Positions 19,732 through 29,536 of a stretch of 64,000 nt of DNA are shown here, piece after piece. Where the stretch lies: NCBI RefSeq assembly GCF_000265205.3, contig NC_018000.1:3472001-3536000 (forward strand), given 5' to 3'. The translations under genes and the position numbers were made by a program. The notes under the pieces were generated by a model. The model was not told the origin of the DNA. It was given only the letters and a program-made list of their open reading frames with translations, and searched no databases. Position 1 is the first letter of the stretch; every line of letters starts with the position of its first letter. The DNA comes from Sinorhizobium fredii USDA 257 (lineage in GTDB: Bacteria; Pseudomonadota; Alphaproteobacteria; Rhizobiales; Rhizobiaceae).

Positions 19732-21042
19732 ATGACCGCGGCGACGGAAGAGCAAGTGCAGGTTGCCGCCCCGGCCGGCAAATCGTCGAGTCGCCCCTTT
19801 TCCGCCTTCGAGCGCATGGTTGCCTGGCGCTACCTGCGCTCGCGGCGGAAGGAAGCCTTCATTTCCGTCATCGCCGGCTTCTCCTTCATCGGCATCATGC
19901 TCGGCGTGGCGACGCTGATCATCGTTATGGCGGTGATGAACGGTTTCCGCACCGAGCTCATATCGCGCATCCTCGGCATGAACGGCCATGTGATCGTCCA
20001 GCCGCTCGATGGACCGCTCACCAACTATGCCGAACTCGCCACCAAGTTCTCCGCCGTGCCGGGGGTTACGATGGCGATCCCGCTGGTCGAAGGGCAGGTG
20101 CTCGCCCAGGGCGTCGGCGACGCTTCGACAGGTGCTCTCGTTCGCGGCATGCGGGCGGAAGACCTCATGAAGCTCAAATCGATTTCGGAGCACATTCAAT
20201 CCGGTGATCTCGTCGGCTTTGCCTCAGGTGCAGGCGTTGCCATCGGTTCGCGCATGGCCGAACAATTGGGGATTCGCGTCGGCGGCACGATCACGCTCAC
20301 CTCGCCGAACGGCGACGTTACGCCGCTCGGCATGAATCCCCGCGTCAAGGCCTATACGGTTTCGGCGATCTTCGAGATGGGCATGTCGGAATATGACGCG
20401 ACGATCGTCTTCATGCCGCTCGAGGAGGCGCAGCTCTATTTCAATGCCGAGGGCCTCGTCCAGTCGATCGAGCTCTTCGTCGAGCAGCCCGACGCCGTCG
20501 ACGCCTTGCGCAAACCGATCGAGGACGCCGCCGGCCGGCAGGTCTACCTTACGGATTGGCGCGACCGCAACAGAACCTTCTTCTCGGCGCTCGAGGTGGA
20601 GCGCAACGTGATGTTCATGATCCTGACGCTGATCGTGCTGGTCGCGGCGCTCAATATCGTCTCCGGCCTGATCATGCTGGTGAAGGACAAGGGCAGCGAT
20701 ATCGCCATCCTGCGCACGATGGGCGCGACCTCCGGGTCGGTGATGCGTATCTTCTTCATGACGGGAGCGGCGATCGGCGTCGCCGGCACGATCGCCGGCG
20801 TCATCCTCGGCGTCGTCGTCTGCCTCAACATCGAGTCGATCCGCCAGTTCTTCTCCTGGGTATCCGGGACGACGCTCTTCGATCCCGAGCTTTACTTCCT
20901 GAGTCAGCTTCCAGCCGACATGAATGCCGACGAGACCGTCTCCGTGGTCATCATGGCGTTGGCGCTTTCCTTCCTGGCGACGATCTTTCCGGCCTGGCGT
21001 GCCTCACGTCTCGATCCGGTGCAGGCCCTGCGGTACGAATAA
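19732..21042 (+). CDS. lolC: Lipoprotein-releasing ABC transporter membrane subunit (LolC/LolE family)
   Basis: 436-residue inner-membrane permease that extracts mature lipoproteins from the inner membrane for delivery to the outer membrane. It has the expected plan: one N-terminal helix (about residues 40-65), a large periplasmic MacB-like domain, then three C-terminal helices ending in the family tail FPAWRASRLDPVQALRYE. No second LolC/E gene adjoins it, so it probably works as a homodimer (the LolF arrangement). The ATG at 19732 has AAGGA upstream and follows proS by 17 bases; lolD follows by 16. Confidence 0.93.
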   Translation: MTAATEEQVQVAAPAGKSSSRPFSAFERMVAWRYLRSRRKEAFISVIAGFSFIGIMLGVATLIIVMAVMNGFRTELISRILGMNGHVIVQPLDGPLTNYAELATKFSAVPGVTMAIPLVEGQVLAQGVGDASTGALVRGMRAEDLMKLKSISEHIQSGDLVGFASGAGVAIGSRMAEQLGIRVGGTITLTSPNGDVTPLGMNPRVKAYTVSAIFEMGMSEYDATIVFMPLEEAQLYFNAEGLVQSIELFVEQPDAVDALRKPIEDAAGRQVYLTDWRDRNRTFFSALEVERNVMFMILTLIVLVAALNIVSGLIMLVKDKGSDIAILRTMGATSGSVMRIFFMTGAAIGVAGTIAGVILGVVVCLNIESIRQFFSWVSGTTLFDPELYFLSQLPADMNADETVSVVIMALALSFLATIFPAWRASRLDPVQALRYE

Positions 21043-21058
21043 TAGGACAAGAACGTAG

Positions 21059-21745
21059 ATGAATGCGCGCGTGGCACTGCAGCTCTCCGGCGTCGAACGA
21101 CACTATGGCGAGGGGGACACCTTCCTGCCGATCCTCAAGGGCGCGGATCTGACCCTGCGGAGCGGAGAGACCATCGCGCTTGTTGCGCCCTCGGGTACCG
21201 GGAAGTCGACCCTGCTTCACATTGCCGGGCTGCTCGAGCATCCGGACGCGGGCGACGTCGTCGTCAACGGCATTCCATGCAACGGCCTCAGCGACGACCG
21301 GCGCACGGCGATCCGCCGCAACGAGATCGGCTTCGTCTATCAGTTTCATCATTTGCTGCCGGAATTCTCCGCGCTCGAGAACATCATGATGCCGCAATTG
21401 ATCGCCGGCTTGTCCAAGGGGGAAGCGGCCGAGAGGGCAGGGGCTCTGCTGGATTATATGCGCATCGGGCACCGCGCCGCGCACCGCCCGACCGAGCTTT
21501 CCGGCGGCGAGCAGCAGCGGGTGGCGATCGCCCGGGCGGTGGCCAACGCGCCGCTCATTCTGCTGGCCGACGAGCCGACCGGCAACCTTGATCCGGAGAC
21601 GGCCGGCTATGTCTTCGAGGCGATGGAGGCCCTTGCGCGTCAGTCCGGGTTGGCGGCGCTGATTGCCACCCACAACCACGAGCTTGCGGCTCTTATGGAT
21701 CGCTGCGTGACGATCGAGGACGGCAAGGTCGTCGAGCTGAGATAA
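21059..21745 (+). CDS. lolD: Lipoprotein-releasing ABC transporter ATP-binding subunit
   Basis: 228-residue ATPase that powers the LolC/E-type permease encoded just upstream. Walker A is [13 protein letters not shown], in which the first residue of the usual GxxGxGKS loop is alanine; the signature [15 protein letters not shown], Walker B with [11 protein letters not shown] and the switch histidine (ATHNHELA) are all present. The Q-loop lies in [17 protein letters not shown], a segment typical of LolD. Confidence 0.95.
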   Translation: MNARVALQLSGVERHYGEGDTFLPILKGADLTLRSGETIALVAPSGTGKSTLLHIAGLLEHPDAGDVVVNGIPCNGLSDDRRTAIRRNEIGFVYQFHHLLPEFSALENIMMPQLIAGLSKGEAAERAGALLDYMRIGHRAAHRPTELSGGEQQRVAIARAVANAPLILLADEPTGNLDPETAGYVFEAMEALARQSGLAALIATHNHELAALMDRCVTIEDGKVVELR

Positions 21746-21758
21746 GCCGGAACGAGCC

Positions 21759-22226
21759 TCACGGCACGATCAGCCCGTCGCGATAATCGAGCTCATAGGC
21801 CTCTTCGCCATCGACGAAAATGGTCTCGCGTCCGGAAAAGTGGTCGGTCGCGCCGCGGCTGCTGTCGATATAACAGCCATAGGCATGTTGATATTCCATG
21901 CCGCCGAGGAAGTGGCGCTTTTCGCGATACATTGTCTGCAGTGCCGCCTTGATGACGGCGCCTGCCCGCCGCGCATCGATAAGTTCCGGGCGAATGATGC
22001 GGCCGAAGTAATTCATGGCCCAGCACGGCTTGTCGTCATGCCAGACCGCTTCCTGGCCGGCAAAGTCGGTTCCGCCGAAATAGCTGTCGAGATAGCGCCA
22101 CGTGCCGCGCTGATGGCCGATATCATGGGAGCCTGTCCGGCTGGACGCCAGTCTTGCGCCGTCGCCGACATAAGTCTTTGCCTTCGCTTCGACGATGAAG
22201 CCTGTGAGTTCCTCGATGTTGATCAT
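21759..22226 (-). CDS. DUF5680 domain protein
   Basis: 155-residue soluble protein. The whole length matches what I know of the DUF5680 domain, with motifs FIVEAKAKTYVGDGA at the start, YLDSYFGGTDFAGQE in the middle and YRDGLIVP at the end. In other bacteria the domain can be fused to helix-turn-helix regulators, but there is no such fusion here. No catalytic function is known. It is convergent with lolD, 13 bases from its stop, and has no operon partner. Confidence 0.85.
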   Translation of the reverse strand: MINIEELTGFIVEAKAKTYVGDGARLASSRTGSHDIGHQRGTWRYLDSYFGGTDFAGQEAVWHDDKPCWAMNYFGRIIRPELIDARRAGAVIKAALQTMYREKRHFLGGMEYQHAYGCYIDSSRGATDHFSGRETIFVDGEEAYELDYRDGLIVP

Positions 22227-22298
22227 GGGCGGTCCCCTCGGTCTCCCGCGGAGGATGCCTCAAGAGACTAAGCGTGTAAAGAACAAATAGGGAACGAA

Positions 22299-22871
22299 CT
22301 ACTTCGCGTCACAGGCCCTTTGGCCGATCTCATCGCTCCAGTCCTTGAGCAGAATGGTGTCGCCCTTGGCCCTGATCGGCTTCCCATTGGCCGTTCCCTT
22401 GCCGCTGAGGACGTTGAAGTCGCATCGCATTGTGTTGTCCAGGTCGAGCGTGTCGTAGGACCAATAGGTATAGCCGGCGACGACGAAATCGGAGCTGCGA
22501 TAGGCGATCGTCAGCGTCTGCTCCCAGCGGTTGCGGCCGATCGCATCGTTGTGCGAGGTGATCTGTATCGAGCCGTTCGGCAGGGCGTTGACCGATGGTG
22601 CCTGGCCGTAGACATCGAACTGTCCCCAGACCTTGTCGGGGATCAGCGACCTCAGCACCAGCCTGCCGACGTCATTGGTGAGATAGAGATAGACGGCGTT
22701 GCTCTCGCCGCCGGCTTCTACAGGGGCGACAAGCAGCACCAGATCGCTTGCATCATCCTTGTCCCAGTCCCCCGTCGCGGCTGAAACGATTCGGGCGGGA
22801 TCGATGGCATCTGCCGCGACGGTGAGAGACGACGGTAACAACAGACACGTTGCAAGCAGAACCGTTCGCAT
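22299..22871 (-). CDS. Exported protein of unknown function
   Basis: 190 residues with a classic signal peptide (MRTVLLATCLLLPSSLTVAADA, cleavage near residue 20). I chose the ATG at 22871, with AAGGG upstream, over a start at 22925, which would put 18 odd residues before the signal. The mature part contains a short GDWDKDDASDLVLLV segment like an FG-GAP/VCBS-type repeat. Two cysteines near the end (MRCDF, QRACD) may form a disulfide. Probably periplasmic. It is divergent from the small SOS-associated gene. Confidence 0.8.
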   Translation of the reverse strand: MRTVLLATCLLLPSSLTVAADAIDPARIVSAATGDWDKDDASDLVLLVAPVEAGGESNAVYLYLTNDVGRLVLRSLIPDKVWGQFDVYGQAPSVNALPNGSIQITSHNDAIGRNRWEQTLTIAYRSSDFVVAGYTYWSYDTLDLDNTMRCDFNVLSGKGTANGKPIRAKGDTILLKDWSDEIGQRACDAK

Positions 22872-23042
22872 GGAAATCCCTTGAAAAGGAGAGGCGGGCG
22901 CACTGCACAGATGGTGCGATGCCACAACCTTACGTGATTCGCTCCTTTCCTGTGGTGCCGGGGCTGACGGGTGTCGGCAAAACTGAACGCGCCGGTTGTA
23001 TTAACCATAGCCGGTGAATAACGGGCGTTTCATGCGCGCTTG

Positions 23043-23077
23043 CTTGACTATCGAACAAAAATAGAACAAAAAAGAAC
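23043..23077 (+). promoter_or_regulatory. LexA-type (SOS) operator over a promoter
   Basis: GAAC (23053-23056), seven bases, GAAC (23064-23067) is the exact alphaproteobacterial LexA half-site arrangement (GTTC-N7-GTTC read on the other strand). A third GAAC follows at 23074-23077 with a six-base gap. CTTGAC at 23043-23048 provides an overlapping -35 element, so bound LexA would block transcription of the 28-codon gene 23 bases downstream. Confidence 0.75.
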
Positions 23078-23099
23078 AATAGCCGAAAGGAGCCATGTT

Positions 23100-23186
23100 A
23101 TGACTGATTTCGTCCGTGATCTCGCTGCCTTCGCCTCTATGACCCTTTTCATCGCGAGCATTTCGGTGATCGCACTCGGCATGTAG
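23100..23186 (+). CDS. 28-residue membrane peptide, predicted SOS-inducible
   Basis: The peptide starts MTDFVRDLAAFASM and continues as one hydrophobic segment from about residue 9 to 27, enough for a single inner-membrane helix. It has a strong ribosome binding site, AAAGGAG at 23086-23092, seven bases from the ATG. A LexA-type operator lies directly upstream. Size, membrane character and SOS control are like those of SidA, the 29-residue SOS-induced division inhibitor of Caulobacter, but I cannot claim sequence homology. dnaE starts 130 bases downstream on the same strand with no clear terminator between. Confidence 0.7.
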   Translation: MTDFVRDLAAFASMTLFIASISVIALGM

Positions 23187-23316
23187 CCGGTGGCGGCCGG
23201 GCGGACCGGCGCAAAAGGCGCAATCCGCACAAAAATGCGCGGTCTGGTTCGTAAGGCTGGACAGTCTGTGCGGGAAACGGGATATCCTCGCTCCGGACAG
23301 GAATCGGAGTGCGGCG

Positions 23317-26300
23317 ATGGCAGGTGATGGAAGCATAGGGCAGACCACGGTGGGTCCGGCAGACCCGCAGTTCGTGCACCTGCGCGTGCATTCGGCCTAT
23401 TCGCTGCTGGAAGGGGCGCTGCCGCTCAAGAAGATCATCGGCAAGGCAGTGGCCGACGATCAACCGGCCATCGGCATTGCCGATACCAACAATTTGTTCG
23501 CGGCACTCGAGTTTTCCCAGAAGGCCGCGGACGACGGATTGCAGCCGATCATCGGCTGCCAACTATCCATCGATATGGAGGACGAGGCGGAGGGGGAACG
23601 GCGCAGCCATGCGCAGCAACTCGCCAAGCTGCCTTCGATCGTCCTGATTGCCGCGTCCGACGAAGGCTACAAGCGGCTCGTCGACCTCGTCAGCCGTGCC
23701 TATCTTGAAGGGGAGGGACATCAGGCGGTGCGCATAGCGCGGTCCTGGCTTGCGGCGGGCGGCACCGATGGTCTGATCGCCTTGACCGGCGCCGGCGGCG
23801 GCCCCGTCGACCTGGCGCTGAAGGCCGGCTCGCCGGCCCTTGCCGAGGCGCGCCTCAAAACGCTGATCGAGCTGTTCGGCAATCGTCTCTATGTCGAATT
23901 GCAGCGCCACGGCAGTTACGACCGCCGCCAAGAGAGCCGCCTGGTCGAACTTGCCTATCGCTACGACATTCCGCTCGTTGCGACGAATGAGGCCTTCTTC
24001 CCTTCGCCGGCCGATTATGATGCGCACGACGCGCTGATGGCCGTCGCCCACAACGCCGTGGTCTCCGACGATCGCCGCTTCCGGCTCACGTCCGATCATT
24101 ATCTCAAGAGCCGCAAGGAAATGGCGGCGCTTTTCGCCGATCTGCCGGAGGCGCTGGAAAACACCGTCGAGATCGCCCGCCGCTGCTCCTTCATGCTGAA
24201 GACCCGCGGGCCGATCCTGCCGCGCTTCACAGGTGCCTCGGATGATCCCGAGGAGGCCGAGCGCGCCGAGTCGGCGGAGCTTCGCCGCCAGGCGGAGGAG
24301 GGGCTGGAGCTGCGCCTGGCCAAGCTCGGCATGGCGCCGGGCTACAAGGAAGAAGACTATCGCGAGCGCCTGGCCTTCGAACTCGGCGTCATCGAGCGGA
24401 TGAAGTTCCCGGGCTACTTCCTGATCGTTGCGGACTTCATCAAATGGGCGAAGCAGCATGACATCCCCGTCGGCCCGGGCCGCGGCTCTGGCGCCGGCTC
24501 GCTGGTCGCCTATTCGCTGACGATCACCGATGTCGATCCAATGCGTTTCTCGCTGCTGTTCGAACGCTTCCTCAATCCGGAGCGCGTCTCGATGCCGGAC
24601 TTCGACATCGACTTCTGCCAGGACCGCCGCGAAGAGGTGATCCGCTACGTGCAGCAGAAGTACGGGCGCGAGCAGGTGGCACAGATCATCACCTTCGGAT
24701 CGCTGCAGGCGCGCGCGGCGCTGCGCGACGTCGGACGCGTGCTGGAAATGCCCTATGGTCAGGTCGACAAGATCTGCAAGCTGGTGCCGAATAATCCGGC
24801 AAATCCGACACCGCTTTCAAAGGCGATCGAGGAGGAGCCGCGCTTGCAGGAGGAGGCGGAAAAGGAGCCCGTCGTCGGCCGGCTTCTCGACATCGCTCAG
24901 AAGATCGAGGGTCTCTATCGCCACGCGTCGACGCATGCCGCGGGCATCGTCATCGGCGACCGGCCGCTGTCGCAGCTGGTGCCGATGTACCGCGATCCGC
25001 GCTCCGACATGCCGGTCACGCAGTTCAATATGAAGTGGGTGGAGCAGGCCGGCCTCGTCAAGTTCGACTTCCTTGGCCTGAAGACGCTGACGGTGCTGAA
25101 GACCGCGGTCGACTTCGTCGCCAAACGCGGCATCGCGGTCGATCTTGCGAGCATTCCGCTCGATGATCCCAAGACGTACGAGATGCTCTCCCGCGGTGAG
25201 ACGGTCGGGGTGTTCCAGGTGGAAAGTGCCGGCATGCGCAAGGCGCTGATCGGCATGCGGCCCGACTGCATCGAGGACATCATCGCCCTGGTCGCCCTCT
25301 ACCGGCCGGGTCCGATGGAGAACATTCCGGTCTACAACGCCCGCAAACACGGCGAGGAAGAGATCGAATCGATCCATCCGAAGATCGACTATCTGCTCAA
25401 GGAAACGCAAGGGGTTATCGTCTATCAGGAGCAGGTGATGCAGATCGCCCAGGTGCTTTCGGGCTATTCGCTCGGCGAGGCCGATCTCTTGCGCCGCGCC
25501 ATGGGCAAGAAGATCAAGGAGGAAATGGACAAGCAGCGGGCCCGCTTCGTAGAAGGCGCGATCGGCAATGGCGTGTCAAAGCCGCAGGCAGACCTGATCT
25601 TCGATCTGCTCGCCAAGTTCGCCAATTACGGCTTCAACAAGTCGCACGCGGCCGCCTACGCCATCGTCTCCTACCAGACGGCCTATATGAAGGCGCACTA
25701 TCCGGTCGAGTTCCTGGCGGCGTCGATGACCCTCGACATGTCGAACACCGACAAGATCAACGACTTCCGCCAGGACGCGATGCGTCTCGGCATTCAGGTG
25801 TTCGCTCCCTCGGTGCAGACCTCGTTCCGTAACTTCGAGACCGGCGAGAACCGCATCTACTACTCGCTTGCCGCCATCAAGGGCGTGGGCGAATCCGCCG
25901 TCGACCACATCGTCACTACTCGCGGCGATCGTCCCTTTGCAAGCCTCGAGGATTTCTGCCTGCGCATTGATCCGAAGCTCTTGAACAGGCGCGTCTTCGA
26001 AAGCCTCATCGCCGCAGGCGCCTTCGATTGCTTCGGCTACGACCGGGCCGAACTGATCGGCGGACTCGACCGGATCCTCGGATTTGCGCAGCGCGCCCAG
26101 GAAAACAAGCTGAGCGGCCAGAGCGACATGTTCGGCGCCGGAGCGGCGACGGGGCCGGAGAAGGTTGCGCTGCCGGTCTTTACGCCCTGGCTTGCCTCGG
26201 AGAAGCTGCACCGGGAGTTCCAGGTGCTCGGCTTCTACCTGTCCGCCCATCCGCTCGACACCTACAACAAGCTCTTGGCGAAGATGCGCGTGCAGACATT

Positions 26301-26814
26301 CGCGGATTTTTCCGCGGCTGTGAAGCAAGGTGCGACCGCAGGCCGGCTCGCCGGCACGGTGACCTCGAAGCAGGAGCGCAAGACGCGCACCGGCAACAAG
26401 ATGGGCATTGTCGCCTTTTCGGATGCGTCGGGCCAGTTCGAGGCGGTGCTCTTCTCGGAGATGCTGAACCAGTACCGCGACCTCCTGGAGCCCGGCAAAT
26501 CGCTGGTGATGACCGTGGATGCGGAGGAGCGGCCGGAAGGCATCGGACTTCGCATCCGGACCCTGCGCTCGCTCGAAGAGGAATCGCTGCAGATGCAGAA
26601 GGCGCTGCGCGTCTATGTGCGCGATTCCGGCCCCTTGCGCTCCATCACCTCGCACCTCAATGCCAAGGGGGATGGCCTCGTCTCGTTCATCGTCATCAAG
26701 GACAATGGTCAGCGGGAGATCGAGGTGGAGCTCAGCGAAAAATATCGGATCTCGCCGGAGATTGCCGCAGCTCTTCGCTCGGCGCCCGGTGTAGTGGACG
26801 TCGAGCTCGTATAG
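23317..26814 (+). CDS. dnaE: DNA polymerase III subunit alpha
   Basis: 1165-residue replicative polymerase (DnaE1 type). An N-terminal PHP domain starts with LRVHSAYSLLEGA at about residues 22-34. The palm has GPGRGSGAGSLVAY near 387 and the catalytic pair D430 and D432 in PDFDIDFCQDRR. Helix-hairpin-helix, beta-clamp binding and OB-fold regions follow toward the C-terminus (OB core LAGTVTSKQERKTRTGNKMG). Length fits the housekeeping polymerase and not the shorter mutagenic ImuC/DnaE2. GGAG at 23306-23309 precedes the ATG by seven bases. Confidence 0.97.
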   Translation: MAGDGSIGQTTVGPADPQFVHLRVHSAYSLLEGALPLKKIIGKAVADDQPAIGIADTNNLFAALEFSQKAADDGLQPIIGCQLSIDMEDEAEGERRSHAQQLAKLPSIVLIAASDEGYKRLVDLVSRAYLEGEGHQAVRIARSWLAAGGTDGLIALTGAGGGPVDLALKAGSPALAEARLKTLIELFGNRLYVELQRHGSYDRRQESRLVELAYRYDIPLVATNEAFFPSPADYDAHDALMAVAHNAVVSDDRRFRLTSDHYLKSRKEMAALFADLPEALENTVEIARRCSFMLKTRGPILPRFTGASDDPEEAERAESAELRRQAEEGLELRLAKLGMAPGYKEEDYRERLAFELGVIERMKFPGYFLIVADFIKWAKQHDIPVGPGRGSGAGSLVAYSLTITDVDPMRFSLLFERFLNPERVSMPDFDIDFCQDRREEVIRYVQQKYGREQVAQIITFGSLQARAALRDVGRVLEMPYGQVDKICKLVPNNPANPTPLSKAIEEEPRLQEEAEKEPVVGRLLDIAQKIEGLYRHASTHAAGIVIGDRPLSQLVPMYRDPRSDMPVTQFNMKWVEQAGLVKFDFLGLKTLTVLKTAVDFVAKRGIAVDLASIPLDDPKTYEMLSRGETVGVFQVESAGMRKALIGMRPDCIEDIIALVALYRPGPMENIPVYNARKHGEEEIESIHPKIDYLLKETQGVIVYQEQVMQIAQVLSGYSLGEADLLRRAMGKKIKEEMDKQRARFVEGAIGNGVSKPQADLIFDLLAKFANYGFNKSHAAAYAIVSYQTAYMKAHYPVEFLAASMTLDMSNTDKINDFRQDAMRLGIQVFAPSVQTSFRNFETGENRIYYSLAAIKGVGESAVDHIVTTRGDRPFASLEDFCLRIDPKLLNRRVFESLIAAGAFDCFGYDRAELIGGLDRILGFAQRAQENKLSGQSDMFGAGAATGPEKVALPVFTPWLASEKLHREFQVLGFYLSAHPLDTYNKLLAKMRVQTFADFSAAVKQGATAGRLAGTVTSKQERKTRTGNKMGIVAFSDASGQFEAVLFSEMLNQYRDLLEPGKSLVMTVDAEERPEGIGLRIRTLRSLEEESLQMQKALRVYVRDSGPLRSITSHLNAKGDGLVSFIVIKDNGQREIEVELSEKYRISPEIAAALRSAPGVVDVELV

Positions 26815-26833
26815 GAGCTTCGACCACTGATCA

Positions 26834-28063
26834 TCAGCCGCCGCTTACGGAACGCGTGACGGTGATGAAGTCGGTCCCTTCGCCGGTCTCCAGCCCCGTG
26901 TCGGTATCCGAGATCGAAAGCGACGACCCATCGGCAAGGAGGCCCGCGATGCGCCGGCGGACGTCTTCAGGCAAGGTGATGCGGTTCAAAGTCCGCTGCA
27001 AGGCGTTGAACTCCATGGGATCTGCGTCGACCGCTATGCCGAGCCGATTTTTCGCGGCTTTTGACAGAGCGTTGTCCAGGGACATGCCGAACCATTTGCC
27101 TTGCCCGGTTGCCGCGTCGATATCCTGGAACTGCAGGAAATGCGTGCCGAGCGCCAGTTCGGCTTTGTCGATCCTGATCTCTGCCTCGAAAAGAGGTTGA
27201 AACTCGCGGCGAACGCGCAGAATGCCGTTCGACGGCCGGTCTCGGCCAGCCTTGCGATAGACGGCCTCGACCAGTTCCGGGGTCGCTTTGCCGTCCACCG
27301 GCAGCCCCTCGGCCGTTTGGAAGGAGCGGATCGCAGCAAGTGTCGTTGGGCCGCTGTGGCCGTCCGGATCGCCGGCATCGTAGCCGAGCGTTGTCAGCAG
27401 CATCTGGAGATCGCGCATGGTCTCCTGAGTGCCACGCCGGGTGATCAGGATTCGGATCGGCGCCCGATCCTCGTCAAGGAACGCCGGCGAAGGGCGTCTG
27501 TCCGTCATGGCGACTTCGACAGAACTTCCGTCGAAATGGGTGATAGCGGGGCGGAGGGGCACGTCCGACATCGGCGGCTCTGGCGGTCGCGACTGGTTCG
27601 GCTGAAACAGCGTGCTGCTCACGACTTCGACGGGCGTAACCTGACGATCCGAGATCACCACATGCATGCCGCGTTCGGTCATATTGAACAGGCCGACGGC
27701 GAACTTGATCGGAAGGCGCACGCAGCCGTGCGAGGCCGGATAGTCCGGTACATGGTTCGATCCATGCAGCGCGATGCCGGACCAGGTGAGCCGCTGCATG
27801 AACGGCATCGGCGCATTCGAATAGATATTCGATCTGTGATGACGTCGCTTCTCGAGAATCGAAAAAATGCCCGTCGGGGTCGTGTGGCCGCGCCTGCCGG
27901 TGGAGACATTGGACGTGGCGACGACGGTATCGCCGTCATAGACGACGAGCGATTGCTGCTGTCTCGATACGACGATCTGCAAGGGCGCCTTGGCGCCGGC
28001 CGCAAAGGCCGATGGCGCCGACACGATGAGAACGGCCAGTCCGATCCTGAGAGTGAAACGCAA
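26834..28063 (-). CDS. L,D-transpeptidase with peptidoglycan-binding domain
   Basis: 409-residue exported protein. A signal peptide ends near AFAAG (residue 22). The YkuD catalytic domain follows, with H100 and the active-site motif SHGCVR at residues 111-116 (nucleophile C114). A PG_binding_1 domain spans about residues 215-275 (MLLTTLGYDAGDPDG and AIRSFQTAEGLPVDG). It should form 3-3 cross-links in peptidoglycan or attach outer-membrane proteins to it, as such enzymes do in Rhizobiales. It is convergent with dnaE, 19 bases from the dnaE stop. Confidence 0.92.
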   Translation of the reverse strand: MRFTLRIGLAVLIVSAPSAFAAGAKAPLQIVVSRQQQSLVVYDGDTVVATSNVSTGRRGHTTPTGIFSILEKRRHHRSNIYSNAPMPFMQRLTWSGIALHGSNHVPDYPASHGCVRLPIKFAVGLFNMTERGMHVVISDRQVTPVEVVSSTLFQPNQSRPPEPPMSDVPLRPAITHFDGSSVEVAMTDRRPSPAFLDEDRAPIRILITRRGTQETMRDLQMLLTTLGYDAGDPDGHSGPTTLAAIRSFQTAEGLPVDGKATPELVEAVYRKAGRDRPSNGILRVRREFQPLFEAEIRIDKAELALGTHFLQFQDIDAATGQGKWFGMSLDNALSKAAKNRLGIAVDADPMEFNALQRTLNRITLPEDVRRRIAGLLADGSSLSISDTDTGLETGEGTDFITVTRSVSGG

Positions 28064-28241
28064 TACAAACCCTCATTCCGACCTGAAGCGCAAACATGTC
28101 GCGGCGCTTCCATCCGGGCGTCGACGTGCGCGTCCATGTTGCTGCTGAACGGGCACGCCGAAGCTATCGATCTAGGGTAACGGGCAATATTTAACGAATT
28201 GGATTACTGGAGTCGCGCCGCCGGTCATCGAGCGAGAAGGT

Positions 28242-29531
28242 CTACTGATCGCGCCGGCGATGTTCGAAGGTGTATCCCGTTTCGACGCTGATCTTGCCGA
28301 ATTTGTCGCGCAGCTTGTTGATCGCCTCCTCGGCGGCAGCCCGCCGCGTCGCCAGTGGATCGACGAGATCCGGCGGATCGGCGAGATCCGGGGAGGTGAG
28401 GTCGCTGACGCCGATGCCGATCAGACGGTATTTCGTACCATCGACTTCCTTCTCGAGCAGCTGAAGGCCAATGCGAAAGATGCGGTCGGCGAGGCGGGTC
28501 GGACTTTCAAGCCGTCGATTGCGTGTGCGGATCTTGAAGTCCGCGGTCTTGAGCTTTAGGACGACCGTCTGCCCGGCAAGGTCCGACTTACGCAGCCGCA
28601 GCGCGACCTGCTCGCTCAAGCGCCTGAGATGCGAAACGAGTTCGTCCGGGCGCGACAGGTCCACGTTGAAGGTCGTCTCCGAGGACACGCTCTTTGCTTC
28701 GTCGTCGGTCTCGACGATGCGCTCGTCCTGTCCGCGCGACAGGCGGTATAGCCTTTGCCCCATCGAGCCGTAGCGGCGCATGAGATCCGCTTCGTCCATC
28801 GTCTGCAACTGACCGATGGTGCGGATGCCGTCCCGCTCGAGGGTCGCGGCGAAGGCCTTGCCCACGCCCCAGATCAACGTCACTGGGCGCTCCTTCAGGA
28901 AGTCGACCGCTTCGGACTGACCGATGACGGAGAAGCCGCGCGGCTTCTGCAGGTCGGAGGCGACCTTGGCGAGGAACTTGCAGTAGGAAAGTCCGACGGA
29001 GACGGTGATGCCGACTTCCTGCTCGACACGCTTGGCAAAGCGCGCCAGCGTTCGTGCGGGGGGATCCTGGTGCAGCCGCTCGGTACCGTTCAAGTCCAGG
29101 AACGCCTCGTCGATCGACAGCGGCTGCACGAGCGGCGTCAGCTCGAACATCATCGCCCTGACCTCGCGCCCGACGCGTGAATATTTTTCCATGTTCGGCT
29201 TGATCACCACGGCCTCAGGACAGGCTTCGAGCGCCTTGAACATCGGCATTGCCGAACGGACGCCGTGAATGCGGGCGATGTAGCAGGCGGTCGAGACGAC
29301 GCCGCGCTTGCCGCCGCCGATAATCACCGGCTTGTCGGCAAGCTCTGGATTGTCGCGCTTCTCGATTGAGGCATAGAAGGCGTCGCAATCGACATGCGCC
29401 AAGGTCAGCCGATAGAGCTCGGAATGGCTGAGAAGCCGCGGGCTGCCGCAGGCCATGCACCGTCGCGCCGGAGCGGCCAGTTCCTTGAGGCAGTCTCGGC
29501 AGAAGCCGGAAAACGGAGCAGAGCTGGGCAT
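28242..29531 (-). CDS. dinB: DNA polymerase IV with N-terminal zinc-ribbon-like extension
   Basis: 429-residue Y-family translesion polymerase. The polymerase core starts at about residue 43 with [10 protein letters not shown] (metal ligand D48), and the second catalytic motif SIDEAFLDL follows. The first 40 residues are an extension absent from E. coli DinB, with four cysteines in C11-x2-C14-x10-C25-x2-C28, a likely zinc ribbon. A LexA-type box lies six bases ahead of the ATG, so expression should be SOS-controlled. Transcribed toward the L,D-transpeptidase and divergent from an acetyltransferase-like gene. Confidence 0.94.
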   Translation of the reverse strand: MPSSAPFSGFCRDCLKELAAPARRCMACGSPRLLSHSELYRLTLAHVDCDAFYASIEKRDNPELADKPVIIGGGKRGVVSTACYIARIHGVRSAMPMFKALEACPEAVVIKPNMEKYSRVGREVRAMMFELTPLVQPLSIDEAFLDLNGTERLHQDPPARTLARFAKRVEQEVGITVSVGLSYCKFLAKVASDLQKPRGFSVIGQSEAVDFLKERPVTLIWGVGKAFAATLERDGIRTIGQLQTMDEADLMRRYGSMGQRLYRLSRGQDERIVETDDEAKSVSSETTFNVDLSRPDELVSHLRRLSEQVALRLRKSDLAGQTVVLKLKTADFKIRTRNRRLESPTRLADRIFRIGLQLLEKEVDGTKYRLIGIGVSDLTSPDLADPPDLVDPLATRRAAAEEAINKLRDKFGKISVETGYTFEHRRRDQ

Positions 29532-29536
29532 GGCCG

